64,000 nt of DNA from the NCBI GenBank assembly GCA_964629325.1, contig CAZVSC010000010.1, positions 1-64,000 on the forward strand. The letters run 5' to 3'. Both the position numbers and the translations under genes were made by a program. Every line of letters starts with the position of its first letter. The stretch's first letter is position 1. Positions 1 to 8,302 of the stretch are shown here, piece by piece. The notes under the pieces were generated by a model. That model was not told where the DNA came from, did not search any database, and was given only the letters and a program-made list of their open reading frames with translations. The DNA comes from Eutrophocola sp964629325. Its GTDB lineage: Bacteria; Pseudomonadota; Gammaproteobacteria; Pseudomonadales; Pseudohongiellaceae.

Positions 1-25
1 ATTCAGCGGCAGTGCCGCCGGACGC

Positions 26-55
26 TTTATCCCTTTATCCCTTTATCCCTTTATC
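26..55. repeat. Octamer microsatellite TTTATCCC
   Basis: About 3.75 copies of the octamer TTTATCCC. It overlaps the stop codon of the leftward AraC-type gene and writes its last residues (KGIKG). Two other octamers of the form TTT-N-T-Y-CC occur at 42882-42912 and 58425-58464, also beside gene ends. Confidence 0.85.
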
Positions 56-922
56 GGCTTTTGATTTCAGCGGCAGGTACACATCCGTAATCATCTCGTT
101 CTCCCTCACGTCCGGCCCCACGTTGACGTAATGGAAGAAGATGGGGAAATCCCCCAGTTCCTCGCCGCTCTGCGGCAGCCAGTCATAGACCAGGTATTCC
201 GCCGCCGCGACATGCTCACGCGAGCCCTTGTACCGGGCCACGGCACAGCGACAGGCAGGAATGATCTTGTTGACCACACCCTGCGGGTTCTCGGGAACGT
301 CATTTTCCACGGAGACACAAATGTCGATCCGGTAGTCTTCGGGAAAGGTGTTGGCCGGATCCGTGTAATGGATGCCGTAGGTATTGCCCTTGTCCGGCCC
401 GATATTGTTGGCCAGCCGCCACTCGATGAACTTCATCGTGGTGGCGTAGGTCTTGTGCTCGGGCCCGTGATGCTCCAGCGCGGCCACCCGGGTGGCCTGG
501 AAATTGATGATATGTACCTGCATGGTGTGACGCTCCTGTTTTCTGTGTCGTTGCCCATGATGGATGGGCCACCAGGTTTCCCAGGCCGGACTGCGCCGGA
601 AGCGCGAGGGTGACTGGCCGTAAGTGCGCCTGAAGGCGCCGGGATGGTCGAAACCGGCATCCAGACCGATATCCGTTACCCGCCGCTGGCGGTTGAATAC
701 CAGCTGCAACGAAGCTCGTTTGAGCCGCGCCAGCTGGATATAGCGCCCCACTGACATGCCCGTGGCGGCCACGAACATGCGGTGGAAATGAAAGCGCGAC
801 AAGTGGCATTCATCGGCGAGTCGCCCGGTATCGAGGTCATCGTCGAGGTGCGCCGCAATATAGGCCAGTACGCGCCTGATGCGGGGATCCTGAGTTGTCA
901 CCTGTATTTGCTGCTGGTTCAT
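35..922 (-). CDS. AraC-family transcriptional regulator with GyrI-like effector domain
   Basis: The N-terminal third (residues ~20-115 of the longest reading) is an AraC/XylS double helix-turn-helix domain, with RFHFHRMF in the first recognition region and the FDHPGAFRRTYGQSP motif in the second. The C-terminal half (~142-297) is a GyrI-like/AraC_E_bind domain, which in SoxS/Rob/BmrR-type regulators binds small hydrophobic or amphipathic molecules. The protein should therefore be a ligand-responsive DNA-binding regulator. The ATG at 922 is used here; a GTG at 946 would add eight residues. The target is unknown: the nearest gene, a small membrane protein at 1078, points away and could share the divergent region. 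Confidence 0.85.
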   Translation of the reverse strand: MNQQQIQVTTQDPRIRRVLAYIAAHLDDDLDTGRLADECHLSRFHFHRMFVAATGMSVGRYIQLARLKRASLQLVFNRQRRVTDIGLDAGFDHPGAFRRTYGQSPSRFRRSPAWETWWPIHHGQRHRKQERHTMQVHIINFQATRVAALEHHGPEHKTYATTMKFIEWRLANNIGPDKGNTYGIHYTDPANTFPEDYRIDICVSVENDVPENPQGVVNKIIPACRCAVARYKGSREHVAAAEYLVYDWLPQSGEELGDFPIFFHYVNVGPDVRENEMITDVYLPLKSKADKGIKG

Positions 923-1034
923 CACCTGGTCGGGTTTTCCTTGCACGAATCCCAGTATGACAAGGGTAGTTGGTCCATACCTGACCGAAACTGCTGTTTT
1001 CCTAACCTCTTACCTCTTGCCTCTGCTTTCTTGC

Positions 1035-1040
1035 TACAAT
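1035..1040 (+). promoter_or_regulatory. Extended -10 promoter element
   Basis: TACAAT preceded by TGC forms an extended -10. No good -35 is visible; the upstream DNA is a period-7 pyrimidine repeat (CCTCTTA/CCTCTTG/CCTCTGC) at about 1006-1028. It would start transcripts near 1047, just ahead of the small membrane protein gene. Confidence 0.4.
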
Positions 1041-1077
1041 AGTGTCCCTAATTTTCATGACATTCACATCCCTGACC

Positions 1078-1386
1078 ATGACCAGACTTATCGGCTACCT
1101 GCAAACCGGTTTCGCCATTCTGCTTTACCTGCTTAGCGCTGTCACATTCATCGATTACATGTATTCCCTGACCATTCGTGACACTGTTACTGCAGTGGAG
1201 AACGCCTTCGGTACGCTGGTCATCCTGGTTTTCATGCTGGTGCTGGCCAAATTCACCCTGGCAGCGGGAAAGAAAAAGCTAGCCGCTGACGATGTGCAAA
1301 ATGGCGCCGGGCCTTCGGATGATCCTGTCCCCCGCAACGAAATTGATCCAGGCCAAACAGGTACTGGAGAACGGGCTGAAAAGTAA
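1078..1386 (+). CDS. Small two-helix membrane protein, unknown function
   Basis: About 102 residues. Two hydrophobic segments (roughly 5-28 and 42-65 from this start) are joined by a short loop, followed by a hydrophilic, charged C-terminal tail of about 35 residues rich in D, G, P and E. No family is recognised. In-frame starts also exist at 1042 (GTG) and 1057 (ATG). The ATG at 1078 is preferred because the extended -10 at 1035-1040 would place the transcript start near 1047, and the protein then begins directly before the first helix. No strong ribosome site is visible for any of the three. Confidence 0.5.
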   Translation: MTRLIGYLQTGFAILLYLLSAVTFIDYMYSLTIRDTVTAVENAFGTLVILVFMLVLAKFTLAAGKKKLAADDVQNGAGPSDDPVPRNEIDPGQTGTGERAEK

Positions 1387-1809
1387 CGAATAATGGCGCT
1401 GGAAAGCCCGAAATTCCTTGCCCTGAGTAGGGCTATGCTTTACCATCACGCCCTTGTTATTGCCCGGTAAAAAGGTACCGGTTCCGAATCTGGAAACAAA
1501 CCTGATTTTTTGATTTTTTATCATGAAAACCAAGCGCTTGCGATATGTCGATGCGCTGACAGCAGTATAGATTGGCTGGTACGTGTTGTAGCTTGAGAAA
1601 GATGCCCATACACCGCAAAAACATCAGACTCTTTCACCGCTTTCTCACCCGTCACACGGTAAGCCCACTGCCCTCCCGGAAAAACCAGAATTCCCATGCA
1701 TTGGCAGCGTTAAAAGCCAGTGTGAACAACATTTTCGTAAAATCTAATAACACCGTCCCGGCACCAGTGGCCGGACCAGGCGAGTTGTAACTTATAGGAC
1801 TGGAAATCT
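1387..1809. other. Intergenic region ahead of the oxidase operon
   Basis: About 420 bases with no convincing gene. A 72-codon reading frame at 1572-1790 has no ribosome site, domain or hydrophobic pattern and looks like chance. The region should hold the cox operon promoter, but no clear -35/-10 pair or regulator box was found. The last 20 bases include AGGA and GGAA, a weak ribosome site for the subunit II gene. Confidence 0.5.
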
Positions 1810-3168
1810 ATGGCATTTGTCGTCGCGATCATCTTTCTGATTATCATTTCAATCATTTTCCATTTCTGGAGCCCCTGGTGGCTGACAGACATCGCCTCCA
1901 ACTGGACGTCGATCGACAACACCATCCTGATCACCTTCTGGGTGACCGGGTTCGTGTTCGTGGCCGTCAATGCCTTCCTGGCGTACTCTGTCTATAAATA
2001 TCGCTATGACAAGAACCGCAGGGCCAACTACGAGCCGGAAAACAAGAAGCTGGAAATCTGGCTGACGGGCTTCACCGCCATCGGTGTCGCCGCCATGCTG
2101 ACTCCGGGCTTGTTCGTGTGGGCCAGCTTCGTCACCCCGCCTGAAGATTCCATCGAAGTGGAAGTGGTCGGTCAGCAGTGGCAGTGGAGTTTTAGATACC
2201 CGGGCGATGACGGCATCCTAGGGACCGCGGGCTCAGAGCATGTGAGCCCAGAAAACCCTCTTGGCGTGAACCCCGAAGACCCCTACGGTCAGGACGATAT
2301 AATCGTCGAAACCAAGGAAATGCACTTGCCGTTAAATCAGCCTGTGCATTTATTGCTGCGCTCCAAGGACGTACTGCATGATTACACAGTCGCGCAGTTC
2401 CGTGTGAAGATGGATTTGGTACCTGGCACCGTAACCTATCTGTGGCTGGAACCAACCAAGGCTGGCCGTTACGACATCCTTTGTGAAGAACATTGTGGGC
2501 TTGGCCATTTCGTCATGCGTGGCTCTGTCGTGGTGGAAGAACAGGCCGATTATGACGCCTGGCTCGCCACCCAGACGACCTTTGCCCAGACCCAGAGCGC
2601 CGTCGCCGGCAATGCCCAGGCAGGCCAGGCCAACTACGCTGTCTGCTCCGCCTGCCATGGCGCCAACGGTGAAGGCAACGTTGCCCTAAACGCCCCGAAA
2701 CTGGCCGGCCAGGAAGGCTGGTACATCCGCCAGCAGATCGCCTATTACAAGAACGGCGTTCGTGGCACACACCCGGATGACGTATACGGCGCCCAGATGG
2801 CCCCGATGGCCGCCACCCTGGTGAATGACCAGATTCTCAACAACGTGATCGCCTACATCGATACCCTGCCTGACAATGCGGCCCCGGAAACCATCGTCGG
2901 CGACCTGGCCAACGGCATGGATCTGTACCAGGGTAAGTGCTCCGTGTGTCACGGCAAGACAGGCCAAGGCGTATGGTCCACCCATGCACCGCGCCTGGCA
3001 GGCATGACCGACTGGTACCTCAAGCGTCAGCTGGAGCACTTCAAGAGCGGCGTGCGCGGCACTCATCGTGAAGACCAGTTGGGTTATCAGATGACCCACA
3101 TGGTCTCTGCACTGGCTGACGAGCAAGCAATTAATGATGTCGTCGCTTACATCAATACCCTGCAGTAA
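1810..3168 (+). CDS. coxB: Cytochrome c oxidase subunit II with two fused c-type cytochrome domains
   Basis: 452 residues. Three N-terminal hydrophobic segments (~2-19, 38-60, 84-106) instead of the usual two precede a cupredoxin domain. It contains the WQWSFRYPG motif (~124) and CuA ligands H190, C225, E227, C229, H233 and M236. Two class I cytochrome c domains follow, with haem sites C279-xx-CH and C377-xx-CH. The protein accepts electrons from cytochrome c and passes them to subunit I. Subunit II with an attached cytochrome, followed by subunit I and two subunit III-like genes, resembles the coxMNOP type of alternative aa3 oxidase described in Bradyrhizobium, but with two haems rather than one. 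First gene of the operon. Confidence 0.95.
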   Translation: MAFVVAIIFLIIISIIFHFWSPWWLTDIASNWTSIDNTILITFWVTGFVFVAVNAFLAYSVYKYRYDKNRRANYEPENKKLEIWLTGFTAIGVAAMLTPGLFVWASFVTPPEDSIEVEVVGQQWQWSFRYPGDDGILGTAGSEHVSPENPLGVNPEDPYGQDDIIVETKEMHLPLNQPVHLLLRSKDVLHDYTVAQFRVKMDLVPGTVTYLWLEPTKAGRYDILCEEHCGLGHFVMRGSVVVEEQADYDAWLATQTTFAQTQSAVAGNAQAGQANYAVCSACHGANGEGNVALNAPKLAGQEGWYIRQQIAYYKNGVRGTHPDDVYGAQMAPMAATLVNDQILNNVIAYIDTLPDNAAPETIVGDLANGMDLYQGKCSVCHGKTGQGVWSTHAPRLAGMTDWYLKRQLEHFKSGVRGTHREDQLGYQMTHMVSALADEQAINDVVAYINTLQ

Positions 3169-3256
3169 GCAAAACGGACAAATATTCAAGCGTTAACAGA
3201 ATTAGACATAGAGTAGCTGGCCCGCACAGCCGGTCAGTTAAAACGAGGAGATAGTA

Positions 3257-5026
3257 ATGGCTTATATACCAATAGCGGACCAGACCGATGAGATGCATGA
3301 TCCGCATAGCTTTATCACCAAGTACGTCTGGAGCCAAGACCACAAGGTCATCGCCATTCAGTATGGCGGTATTGCAATAGCCGTCGGCCTAATTGCACTT
3401 GGGCTGTCCGTATTGATGCGCCTGCAGCTGGGTTATCCAGAGGATTTTGCCTTCATTGATCCAGCCGATTATTACCAGTTCGTGACCATGCACGGTATGA
3501 TTATGGTGGTTTACCTGCTGACCGCCCTGTTCCTCGGTGGTTTTGGCAACTACCTGATTCCTTTGCAGATTGGAGCACGCGACATGGTGTTCCCCTTCAT
3601 GAATATGCTAAGTGTCTGGGTTTATCTACTATCCGTAATTATTTTGTTGGCTAGTTTCTTCGTCTCCGGTGGCCCCACCGGTGCTGGATGGACGCTGTAC
3701 CCGCCTCAATCAATCACTGGAGGCACTCCGGGTGCCGACATGGGTATAGTACTAATGCTGGCGTCTTTGGCTGTGTTCATTGTTGCATTTACCATGGGCG
3801 GCCTAAACTATGTAACCACGGTCCTGCAGGCCCGTACACGCGGTATGACTCTCATGCGCATGCCACTTTCTGTATGGGGAATCTTTGTGGCTACTGTTCT
3901 GGGATTGTTCGCATTCCCAGCGCTGTTTGTTGCCGCGATCATGATGACCTTCGATAACCTACTAGGCACCAGCTTTTTCCTTCCCGCTATGGTCTCACTA
4001 GGGGAAACATTGGATCATAGCGGCGGAAGCCCGGTACTATTCCAGCACCTGTTTTGGTTTTTCGGTCACCCTGAAGTGTATATCGTCGCCCTGCCCGCCT
4101 TTGGCCTGGTATCCGACGTACTCAGCTGCCACGCCCGCAAGAACATCTTCGGCTACCGCATGATGGTATGGGCGATCATCGCCATCGGTGGCCTGAGCTT
4201 TATTGTGTGGGCACACCACATGTATGTCTCCGGGATGAACCCATACTTCGGCTTCTTCTTCGCATTTACTACGCTAATCATTGCCGTCCCGACTGCGATC
4301 AAGGTATACAACTGGGTACTCACCCTGTGGGAAGGCAACATTCGACTGACCGTGCCGATGCTGTTCGCCTGTGGCTTCATATTCACCTTTATTCATGGGG
4401 GCCTGACGGGCATATTTCTTGGCAATGTGACTGTTGATCTTCCGCTTTCTGACACTTACTTCGTGATTGCCCACTTCCATATGGTGATGGGAGTATCGCC
4501 GGTGTTGGTGCTGTACGCCGCACTTTATCATTGGTTCCCTAAAATGTCGGGACGCATGTTCAACGTCACCCTGGGAAAAATCCATTTCTGGGCCACATTC
4601 TTCGGCACTTATGCGATTTATCTCCCCATGCACTACCTAGGCATCATGGGGCTGCCACGTCGCTATTATGCCATGGGAACCACCGAGTTCCTGCCGGATT
4701 CCGCCCAGGCCCTGAACGCGAACATCACCCTGGCGGCGATATGGGTTGCCCTTTTCCAGATGGTCTTCATCGTCAACATCATCTGGAGCACGTTCAAGGG
4801 CAAGAAGGCTGACCCGAACCCCTGGGAAGCCACTTCCCTGGAATGGTTCACCCCGGACAACCCGCCGAAACATGGCAACTGGGGACATGAACTGCCAACT
4901 GTCTACCGCTGGGCCTACGAGTACAGCGTACCCGGTGTAAAGGCCGACTTCGTGCCGCAGAACATGGCGCCGGAAGACGTGGTGATGGAAGACCCCAACG
5001 CCAAGTATGTGGGTCACGACGGCTAA
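3257..5026 (+). CDS. coxA: Cytochrome c oxidase subunit I (aa3 type)
   Basis: 589 residues, about twelve membrane helices, and a C-terminal extension of about 50 residues beyond the usual length. Key motifs are visible: FFGHPEVYIV (CuB histidine, cross-linked tyrosine and D-channel glutamate, marking an A1-type haem-copper oxidase), WAHHMYVSGM (two CuB histidines), TAIKVYNW (K-channel lysine) and HFHMVMG (haem a and a3 ligands). It reduces oxygen to water and pumps protons. GAGGAG lies 6 bases before the ATG. Base composition is uneven: stretches at 3250-4060 and 4250-4650 use many CTA, ATA and TTA codons, unlike the GC-rich flanks. Confidence 0.97.
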   Translation: MAYIPIADQTDEMHDPHSFITKYVWSQDHKVIAIQYGGIAIAVGLIALGLSVLMRLQLGYPEDFAFIDPADYYQFVTMHGMIMVVYLLTALFLGGFGNYLIPLQIGARDMVFPFMNMLSVWVYLLSVIILLASFFVSGGPTGAGWTLYPPQSITGGTPGADMGIVLMLASLAVFIVAFTMGGLNYVTTVLQARTRGMTLMRMPLSVWGIFVATVLGLFAFPALFVAAIMMTFDNLLGTSFFLPAMVSLGETLDHSGGSPVLFQHLFWFFGHPEVYIVALPAFGLVSDVLSCHARKNIFGYRMMVWAIIAIGGLSFIVWAHHMYVSGMNPYFGFFFAFTTLIIAVPTAIKVYNWVLTLWEGNIRLTVPMLFACGFIFTFIHGGLTGIFLGNVTVDLPLSDTYFVIAHFHMVMGVSPVLVLYAALYHWFPKMSGRMFNVTLGKIHFWATFFGTYAIYLPMHYLGIMGLPRRYYAMGTTEFLPDSAQALNANITLAAIWVALFQMVFIVNIIWSTFKGKKADPNPWEATSLEWFTPDNPPKHGNWGHELPTVYRWAYEYSVPGVKADFVPQNMAPEDVVMEDPNAKYVGHDG

Positions 5027-5032
5027 ACAACG

Positions 5033-5650
5033 ATGAGTCTGTTCAAGAGCATTTTTGATAAGCCCTGGGATTACCAGGGTGAAGATCCCAGCCTCAAGGG
5101 GAAAGAACTGGCAGAGGGGATGCACCCAAAACGCATCGCCTTGCGCATGTTCCTGGCGGTCGTCTTCGTGCTGTTCATGCTGTTCATCATAGCCTACTTC
5201 ATCCGCATGGACCTAGATGACTGGCGGCCGATGCCCGAACCCGGGCTGCTCTGGGTTAACACTGGCATGCTAGTGATCTGCAGTATCTTTATGCAATGGA
5301 CTCGGGGTGCTGCCCAGAAAAATATGAGCCAGCAGGTCAAGTGGGGGATGCTTGCTGCTGGTATCTTTACCCTAGCATTTATCTTCGGCCAACTCAGTGC
5401 ATGGGAGGAACTAAATAACGCGGGCTTTTACCTTTCAAGCAACCCAGCCAATTCCTTCTTCTATGTCCTCACCGGCCTCCATGGATTACATATTCTTGGT
5501 GGCCTCTGGGTGTGGACCCGCTCCACCTTCAAGGTTTGGAGCGGTATTGAAATTAAGGCTGTTAAATTGAGCGTGGAATTATGTGCTGTCTACTGGCATT
5601 ACCTCTTGCTCGTCTGGCTTGTTCTTTTTGGATTATTGTCGTACACATAA
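5033..5650 (+). CDS. coxO: Cytochrome c oxidase subunit III-like protein (first copy)
   Basis: 205 residues, five predicted helices. It has the subunit III core: a WVNTGMLVICSIFMQW helix, the FIFGQLSAWEEL region, the GLHGLHILGG motif and a C-terminal YWHYLLLVW. The hydrophilic N-terminal 35 residues (MSLFKSIFDKPWDYQGE start) are unlike ordinary CoxC. It starts six bases after the subunit I stop. Subunit III binds lipid and stabilises proton uptake in subunit I. Together with the next gene it forms a tandem pair of subunit III paralogues, matching the coxO/coxP arrangement; the symbol is by analogy. Confidence 0.88.
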   Translation: MSLFKSIFDKPWDYQGEDPSLKGKELAEGMHPKRIALRMFLAVVFVLFMLFIIAYFIRMDLDDWRPMPEPGLLWVNTGMLVICSIFMQWTRGAAQKNMSQQVKWGMLAAGIFTLAFIFGQLSAWEELNNAGFYLSSNPANSFFYVLTGLHGLHILGGLWVWTRSTFKVWSGIEIKAVKLSVELCAVYWHYLLLVWLVLFGLLSYT

Positions 5651-5700
5651 CTTATTAAAAAGACTTCAACTTTATATATTTATACTTTTAGGATGTAACT

Positions 5701-6372
5701 ATGAGTGGAGAATCACTTACCCTGTCTCAGCATGCCAGTACAGTGGTCAACGACTGGGCTAGCGACAAACAAACCTTCCATGTGCCTTGGGGCAAGGTAA
5801 TGATGTGGATATTTCTGGTATCCGATACCTTCATCTTCAGCTGTTTCCTTATCAGCTACATGAATGTGCGCAGGACTACTACCGAGCCCTGGCCCTATCC
5901 CAGTGAGGTATTCGCGCTGGAATTGTTTGGTGTGAATGTGCCGTTGATCCTGATTGCGATCATGACCTTCATCCTGATCACCAGCTCCGGCACCATGGCG
6001 CTGGCTGTAAGGGCTGCCCAGCACAGGGACAAGAAAACCGTATTCAAGCTGATGGCCATCACCGCCCTGTTTGGTATGAGCTTCGTGGGCATGCAGGCCT
6101 TCGAGTGGTCCAAACTGATTGCTGAAGGCGTCCGCCCCTGGGGCAACCCGTGGGGTGCACCCCAGTTCGGCTCCGTATTCTTCATGGTAACTGGCTTCCA
6201 CGGCCTGCACGTTTCCTGCGGTGTCATCTACCTGTTCATCGTGGCAACGAAAGTCCTGAAAGGACACTACGACAAGAAGAATGACTACTCCATCGTCGAG
6301 ATCGCCGGCCTGTACTGGCACTTCGTTGACCTGGTCTGGGTATTCATCTTCGCATTCTTCTATCTTTGGTAA
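5701..6372 (+). CDS. coxP: Cytochrome c oxidase subunit III (second copy)
   Basis: 223 residues with five to six helices. Motifs typical of haem-copper oxidase subunit III are clear: FLVSDTFIFSCFLISY, the MQAFEWSKL region with the conserved glutamate, VTGFHGLHVSCG and YWHFVDLVWVF. It lies 50 bases after the first subunit III-like gene. The gap is very AT-rich (TTTATATATTTATAC) and carries AGGATG ahead of the ATG, so an internal promoter is possible. It works in the same aa3-type complex. Confidence 0.93.
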   Translation: MSGESLTLSQHASTVVNDWASDKQTFHVPWGKVMMWIFLVSDTFIFSCFLISYMNVRRTTTEPWPYPSEVFALELFGVNVPLILIAIMTFILITSSGTMALAVRAAQHRDKKTVFKLMAITALFGMSFVGMQAFEWSKLIAEGVRPWGNPWGAPQFGSVFFMVTGFHGLHVSCGVIYLFIVATKVLKGHYDKKNDYSIVEIAGLYWHFVDLVWVFIFAFFYLW

Positions 6373-6425
6373 GCCCTTTCTACAACGCAAAGGACTTTGG
6401 TAAGCCAATAAGAGGTCATTAAATT

Positions 6426-6836
6426 ATGTCAAACGTACAAGCAAACACAGCAGAAGCCGGCGTCCAGGAACACCCGATCGGGGTTTACCTGAAGGTCTGG
6501 ATCCTGCTGTTCGTCCTCAGCTTCTTTTCCTACCTGGTCGACTTTTTCGACCTGCAGGGCATGTTGCGCTGGACACTGATTATCATCTTCATGCTGCTCA
6601 AGGCCGGCTTCATCATCGCCATCTTCATGCATGTCATGTGGGAGCGCATGGCGCTCATCACCGCCATCCTGGGGCCGCCCTTACTGTTGCTGTTCCTGAT
6701 CGGCTTCATGATTTCTGAAGGTTTCTATGTGTTCGGTACCCGCGTTGACTACATGGGGCATCCGGCTGCCGCGGAAAGGAACCATGTGGTACATGAGGAA
6801 GGCGGTCACGAGGAAGGCATGGAAGCAGGCCACTAA
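6426..6836 (+). CDS. Cytochrome c oxidase subunit IV family protein
   Basis: 136 residues, three hydrophobic helices (~26-45, 50-72, 80-102) with a histidine- and glutamate-rich C-terminal tail ending in EEGGHEEGMEAGH. The helix with a central FMHVMWER motif is characteristic of the prokaryotic subunit IV (CoxF/CyoD-like) family. It lacks redox centres and probably helps assemble or stabilise the aa3 complex. The acidic histidine-rich tail might bind metal; that is inference. Confidence 0.88.
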   Translation: MSNVQANTAEAGVQEHPIGVYLKVWILLFVLSFFSYLVDFFDLQGMLRWTLIIIFMLLKAGFIIAIFMHVMWERMALITAILGPPLLLLFLIGFMISEGFYVFGTRVDYMGHPAAAERNHVVHEEGGHEEGMEAGH

Positions 6837-6875
6837 GCCTGATTCCGGTAATTCAATCAATTCAGACACTAAATC

Positions 6876-7001
6876 ATGCTAACTGACAAAGAAAAACTGG
6901 AACAATACGAGGAAGGCAGCGACAGCGATGCCGACGCCTTTGCCGTCATTATGATCATCGTGATCATCGGACTCACATTCGTTCATTACATCAATTCCTG
7001 A
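6876..7001 (+). CDS. 41-residue single-helix membrane peptide at the end of the oxidase operon
   Basis: Starts MLTDKEKLEQYEEG, then an acidic stretch SDSDADAF, then one hydrophobic helix (residues ~22-37) and ends HYINS. It lies 39 bases after subunit IV in the same direction and is followed by a terminator-like hairpin, so it is probably the last cistron. No family is recognised. Small single-helix subunits are known in many oxidases, which makes an accessory subunit plausible. No strong ribosome site is visible. Confidence 0.6.
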   Translation: MLTDKEKLEQYEEGSDSDADAFAVIMIIVIIGLTFVHYINS

Positions 7002-7028
7002 TTGCGCTGCAATCACCCCGCAATACCC

Positions 7029-7050
7029 AGGGCCGGCTTTAGCCGGCCCT
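7029..7050 (+). terminator. Hairpin terminator after the cox operon
   Basis: A perfect 10-bp stem (AGGGCCGGCT / AGCCGGCCCT) around a TT loop, followed by a moderately T-rich stretch. It lies 28 bases after the 41-residue peptide gene and probably ends the oxidase transcript. Confidence 0.75.
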
Positions 7051-7105
7051 GTCATTTCTAAATCTATCTTCTTGTTTTAAATAGATATTTATATAGCCCG
7101 AAGTG

Positions 7106-7119
7106 TTGATATACATCAA
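7106..7119 (+). promoter_or_regulatory. FNR/Anr box of a class II anaerobic promoter
   Basis: TTGAT-ATAC-ATCAA matches the FNR/Anr consensus TTGAT-N4-ATCAA at all ten specified positions. A -10 element TATACT lies at 7143-7148, giving a transcript start near 7154. The box centre (7112.5) is then at about -41.5, the standard spacing for a class II FNR-activated promoter. The only gene directly behind it is the 31-residue peptide at 7184. Confidence 0.85.
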
Positions 7120-7183
7120 TGCCTGCACAGCCCCTGGTTTCCTATACTGCATCCACAGTCAAACAAACAAAGGGGTAAATATC

Positions 7184-7279
7184 ATGGTATTCGTATTTTG
7201 TGGCTTGCTCGCGGTCATCGCTGTTGGCGGAATAATCACCACACTGGCTGGTATAGCCGCGAACAAAATTCACGTCTGA
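7184..7279 (+). CDS. 31-residue hydrophobic membrane peptide under FNR-type control
   Basis: The peptide starts MVFVFCGLLAVIAVGG and is almost entirely one membrane helix, with a short polar end (NKIHV). AGGGG at 7171-7175 sits a good distance before the ATG. A perfect FNR/Anr box and a -10 lie upstream, so expression should rise when oxygen is low. No family is recognised. Its place between the aa3 oxidase operon and SURF1 suggests a role with a terminal oxidase, comparable in size to CydX- or CcoQ-like small subunits, but this is inference. Confidence 0.6.
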   Translation: MVFVFCGLLAVIAVGGIITTLAGIAANKIHV

Positions 7280-7305
7280 GCTGACGAAAACGCCTCACTC
7301 TCTCC

Positions 7306-7342
7306 CGGCCGCATCCCTGATAAACAAGGGGATCGCGGCCGG
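7306..7342 (+). terminator. Imperfect GC-rich hairpin behind the 31-residue peptide gene
   Basis: CCGGCCGC-ATCCC pairs with GGGAT-CGCGGCCGG with one bulged base around an 11-base loop, followed by GTCTCTTATCT. It starts 26 bases after the peptide stop and may terminate or stabilise its short mRNA. Confidence 0.5.
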
Positions 7343-7429
7343 TCTCTTATCTGCCCCACGTTAATCCCCCCGTCCCTTTGTGGCATAATAGCCCGGCCTG
7401 ACGCATAACAACCTCGTAATTCCCGATTC

Positions 7430-8212
7430 ATGAAAAGCAAAACCTTCACATTTGGTGAGCTGGAAATCCGGTTCAACTGGATCGTCGCTATTTTCGTCCT
7501 GGCCGCCTTCAGCGGTCTGGTCAGGCTCGGCATCTGGCAGCTCGGGCGGGCCCAGGAAAAAATCGACCTGCAGGAAACCTACAACGAGATGGGCATTGAA
7601 TATGCAACGCCTGTTGAAGAGGTGGGGATGTCAGGTCTGGAAAACGACGCCCTCACCATCCAGAACCTGCATGTTTCACTTACAGGGCGATACCTGAATG
7701 AGAAGACCCTGTTCCTGATCTATGTGACTTATGAAGACACCCTGGGTTATGAAGTAGTGACCCCTTTCAGGCTTGCCAGTACAGACAAGGTGGTATTCGT
7801 AAGCCGGGGATGGGTGTATGCAAACACCTACGAGGACATGCTGACAAAGGTGCCGCCCATCGAGGGCGACCATACCGTGACCGGGCAACTCTTCGTGCCC
7901 ACAGTCAAACAGGCCGCCCGTACGAATGATATCGATCTCTCCCAGCCAAAGTGGCCCCTGGAAATCCGCTACCTCAACACACTGGAACTGGCTCCCTTGT
8001 TCGAGGAGAGCATCTTCCCCTATGAAGTCCGGCTGGATGAGGACCAGGAAGGCCTGTTCATCCGCCACTGGCCCACTGTCTACGTGGATACCGGTCGCAA
8101 TTTCTCCTATGCCCTGCAGTGGTTTTCCATGTCCATAGCCCTGCTCATCGTCACATTCGTCCTCAGCAGCAATATCCTGCAGATCATGAACAGGCGCTCC
8201 AAACCTCTGTAA
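7430..8212 (+). CDS. SURF1-family cytochrome oxidase assembly protein
   Basis: 260 residues. It has the family layout: one N-terminal helix (~16-36) followed by LGIWQLGRAQEK (the conserved WQ-x(3)-R-x(3)-K element), a periplasmic domain with YEVVTPFRL and SRGWVY motifs, and a second helix near the C-terminus (~225-248). SURF1 proteins help insert haem a into subunit I of aa3 oxidases, which fits its place just after the cox operon. A -10-like CATAAT lies at 7384-7389. Confidence 0.9.
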   Translation: MKSKTFTFGELEIRFNWIVAIFVLAAFSGLVRLGIWQLGRAQEKIDLQETYNEMGIEYATPVEEVGMSGLENDALTIQNLHVSLTGRYLNEKTLFLIYVTYEDTLGYEVVTPFRLASTDKVVFVSRGWVYANTYEDMLTKVPPIEGDHTVTGQLFVPTVKQAARTNDIDLSQPKWPLEIRYLNTLELAPLFEESIFPYEVRLDEDQEGLFIRHWPTVYVDTGRNFSYALQWFSMSIALLIVTFVLSSNILQIMNRRSKPL

Positions 8213-8302
8213 ACCCGGGCCAGCCGGTTTATATTGAGTATGCATGGGGCCATTGCTATGCTGTGGCGCAATTGCCGGTTCGCTTGATACAAGGAGAGAC
8301 AC

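Noticed and set aside
1572..1790. 72-codon frame before the cox operon as a gene
   Set aside because: No ribosome site, no hydrophobic or domain pattern, and it lies where the operon leader is expected.
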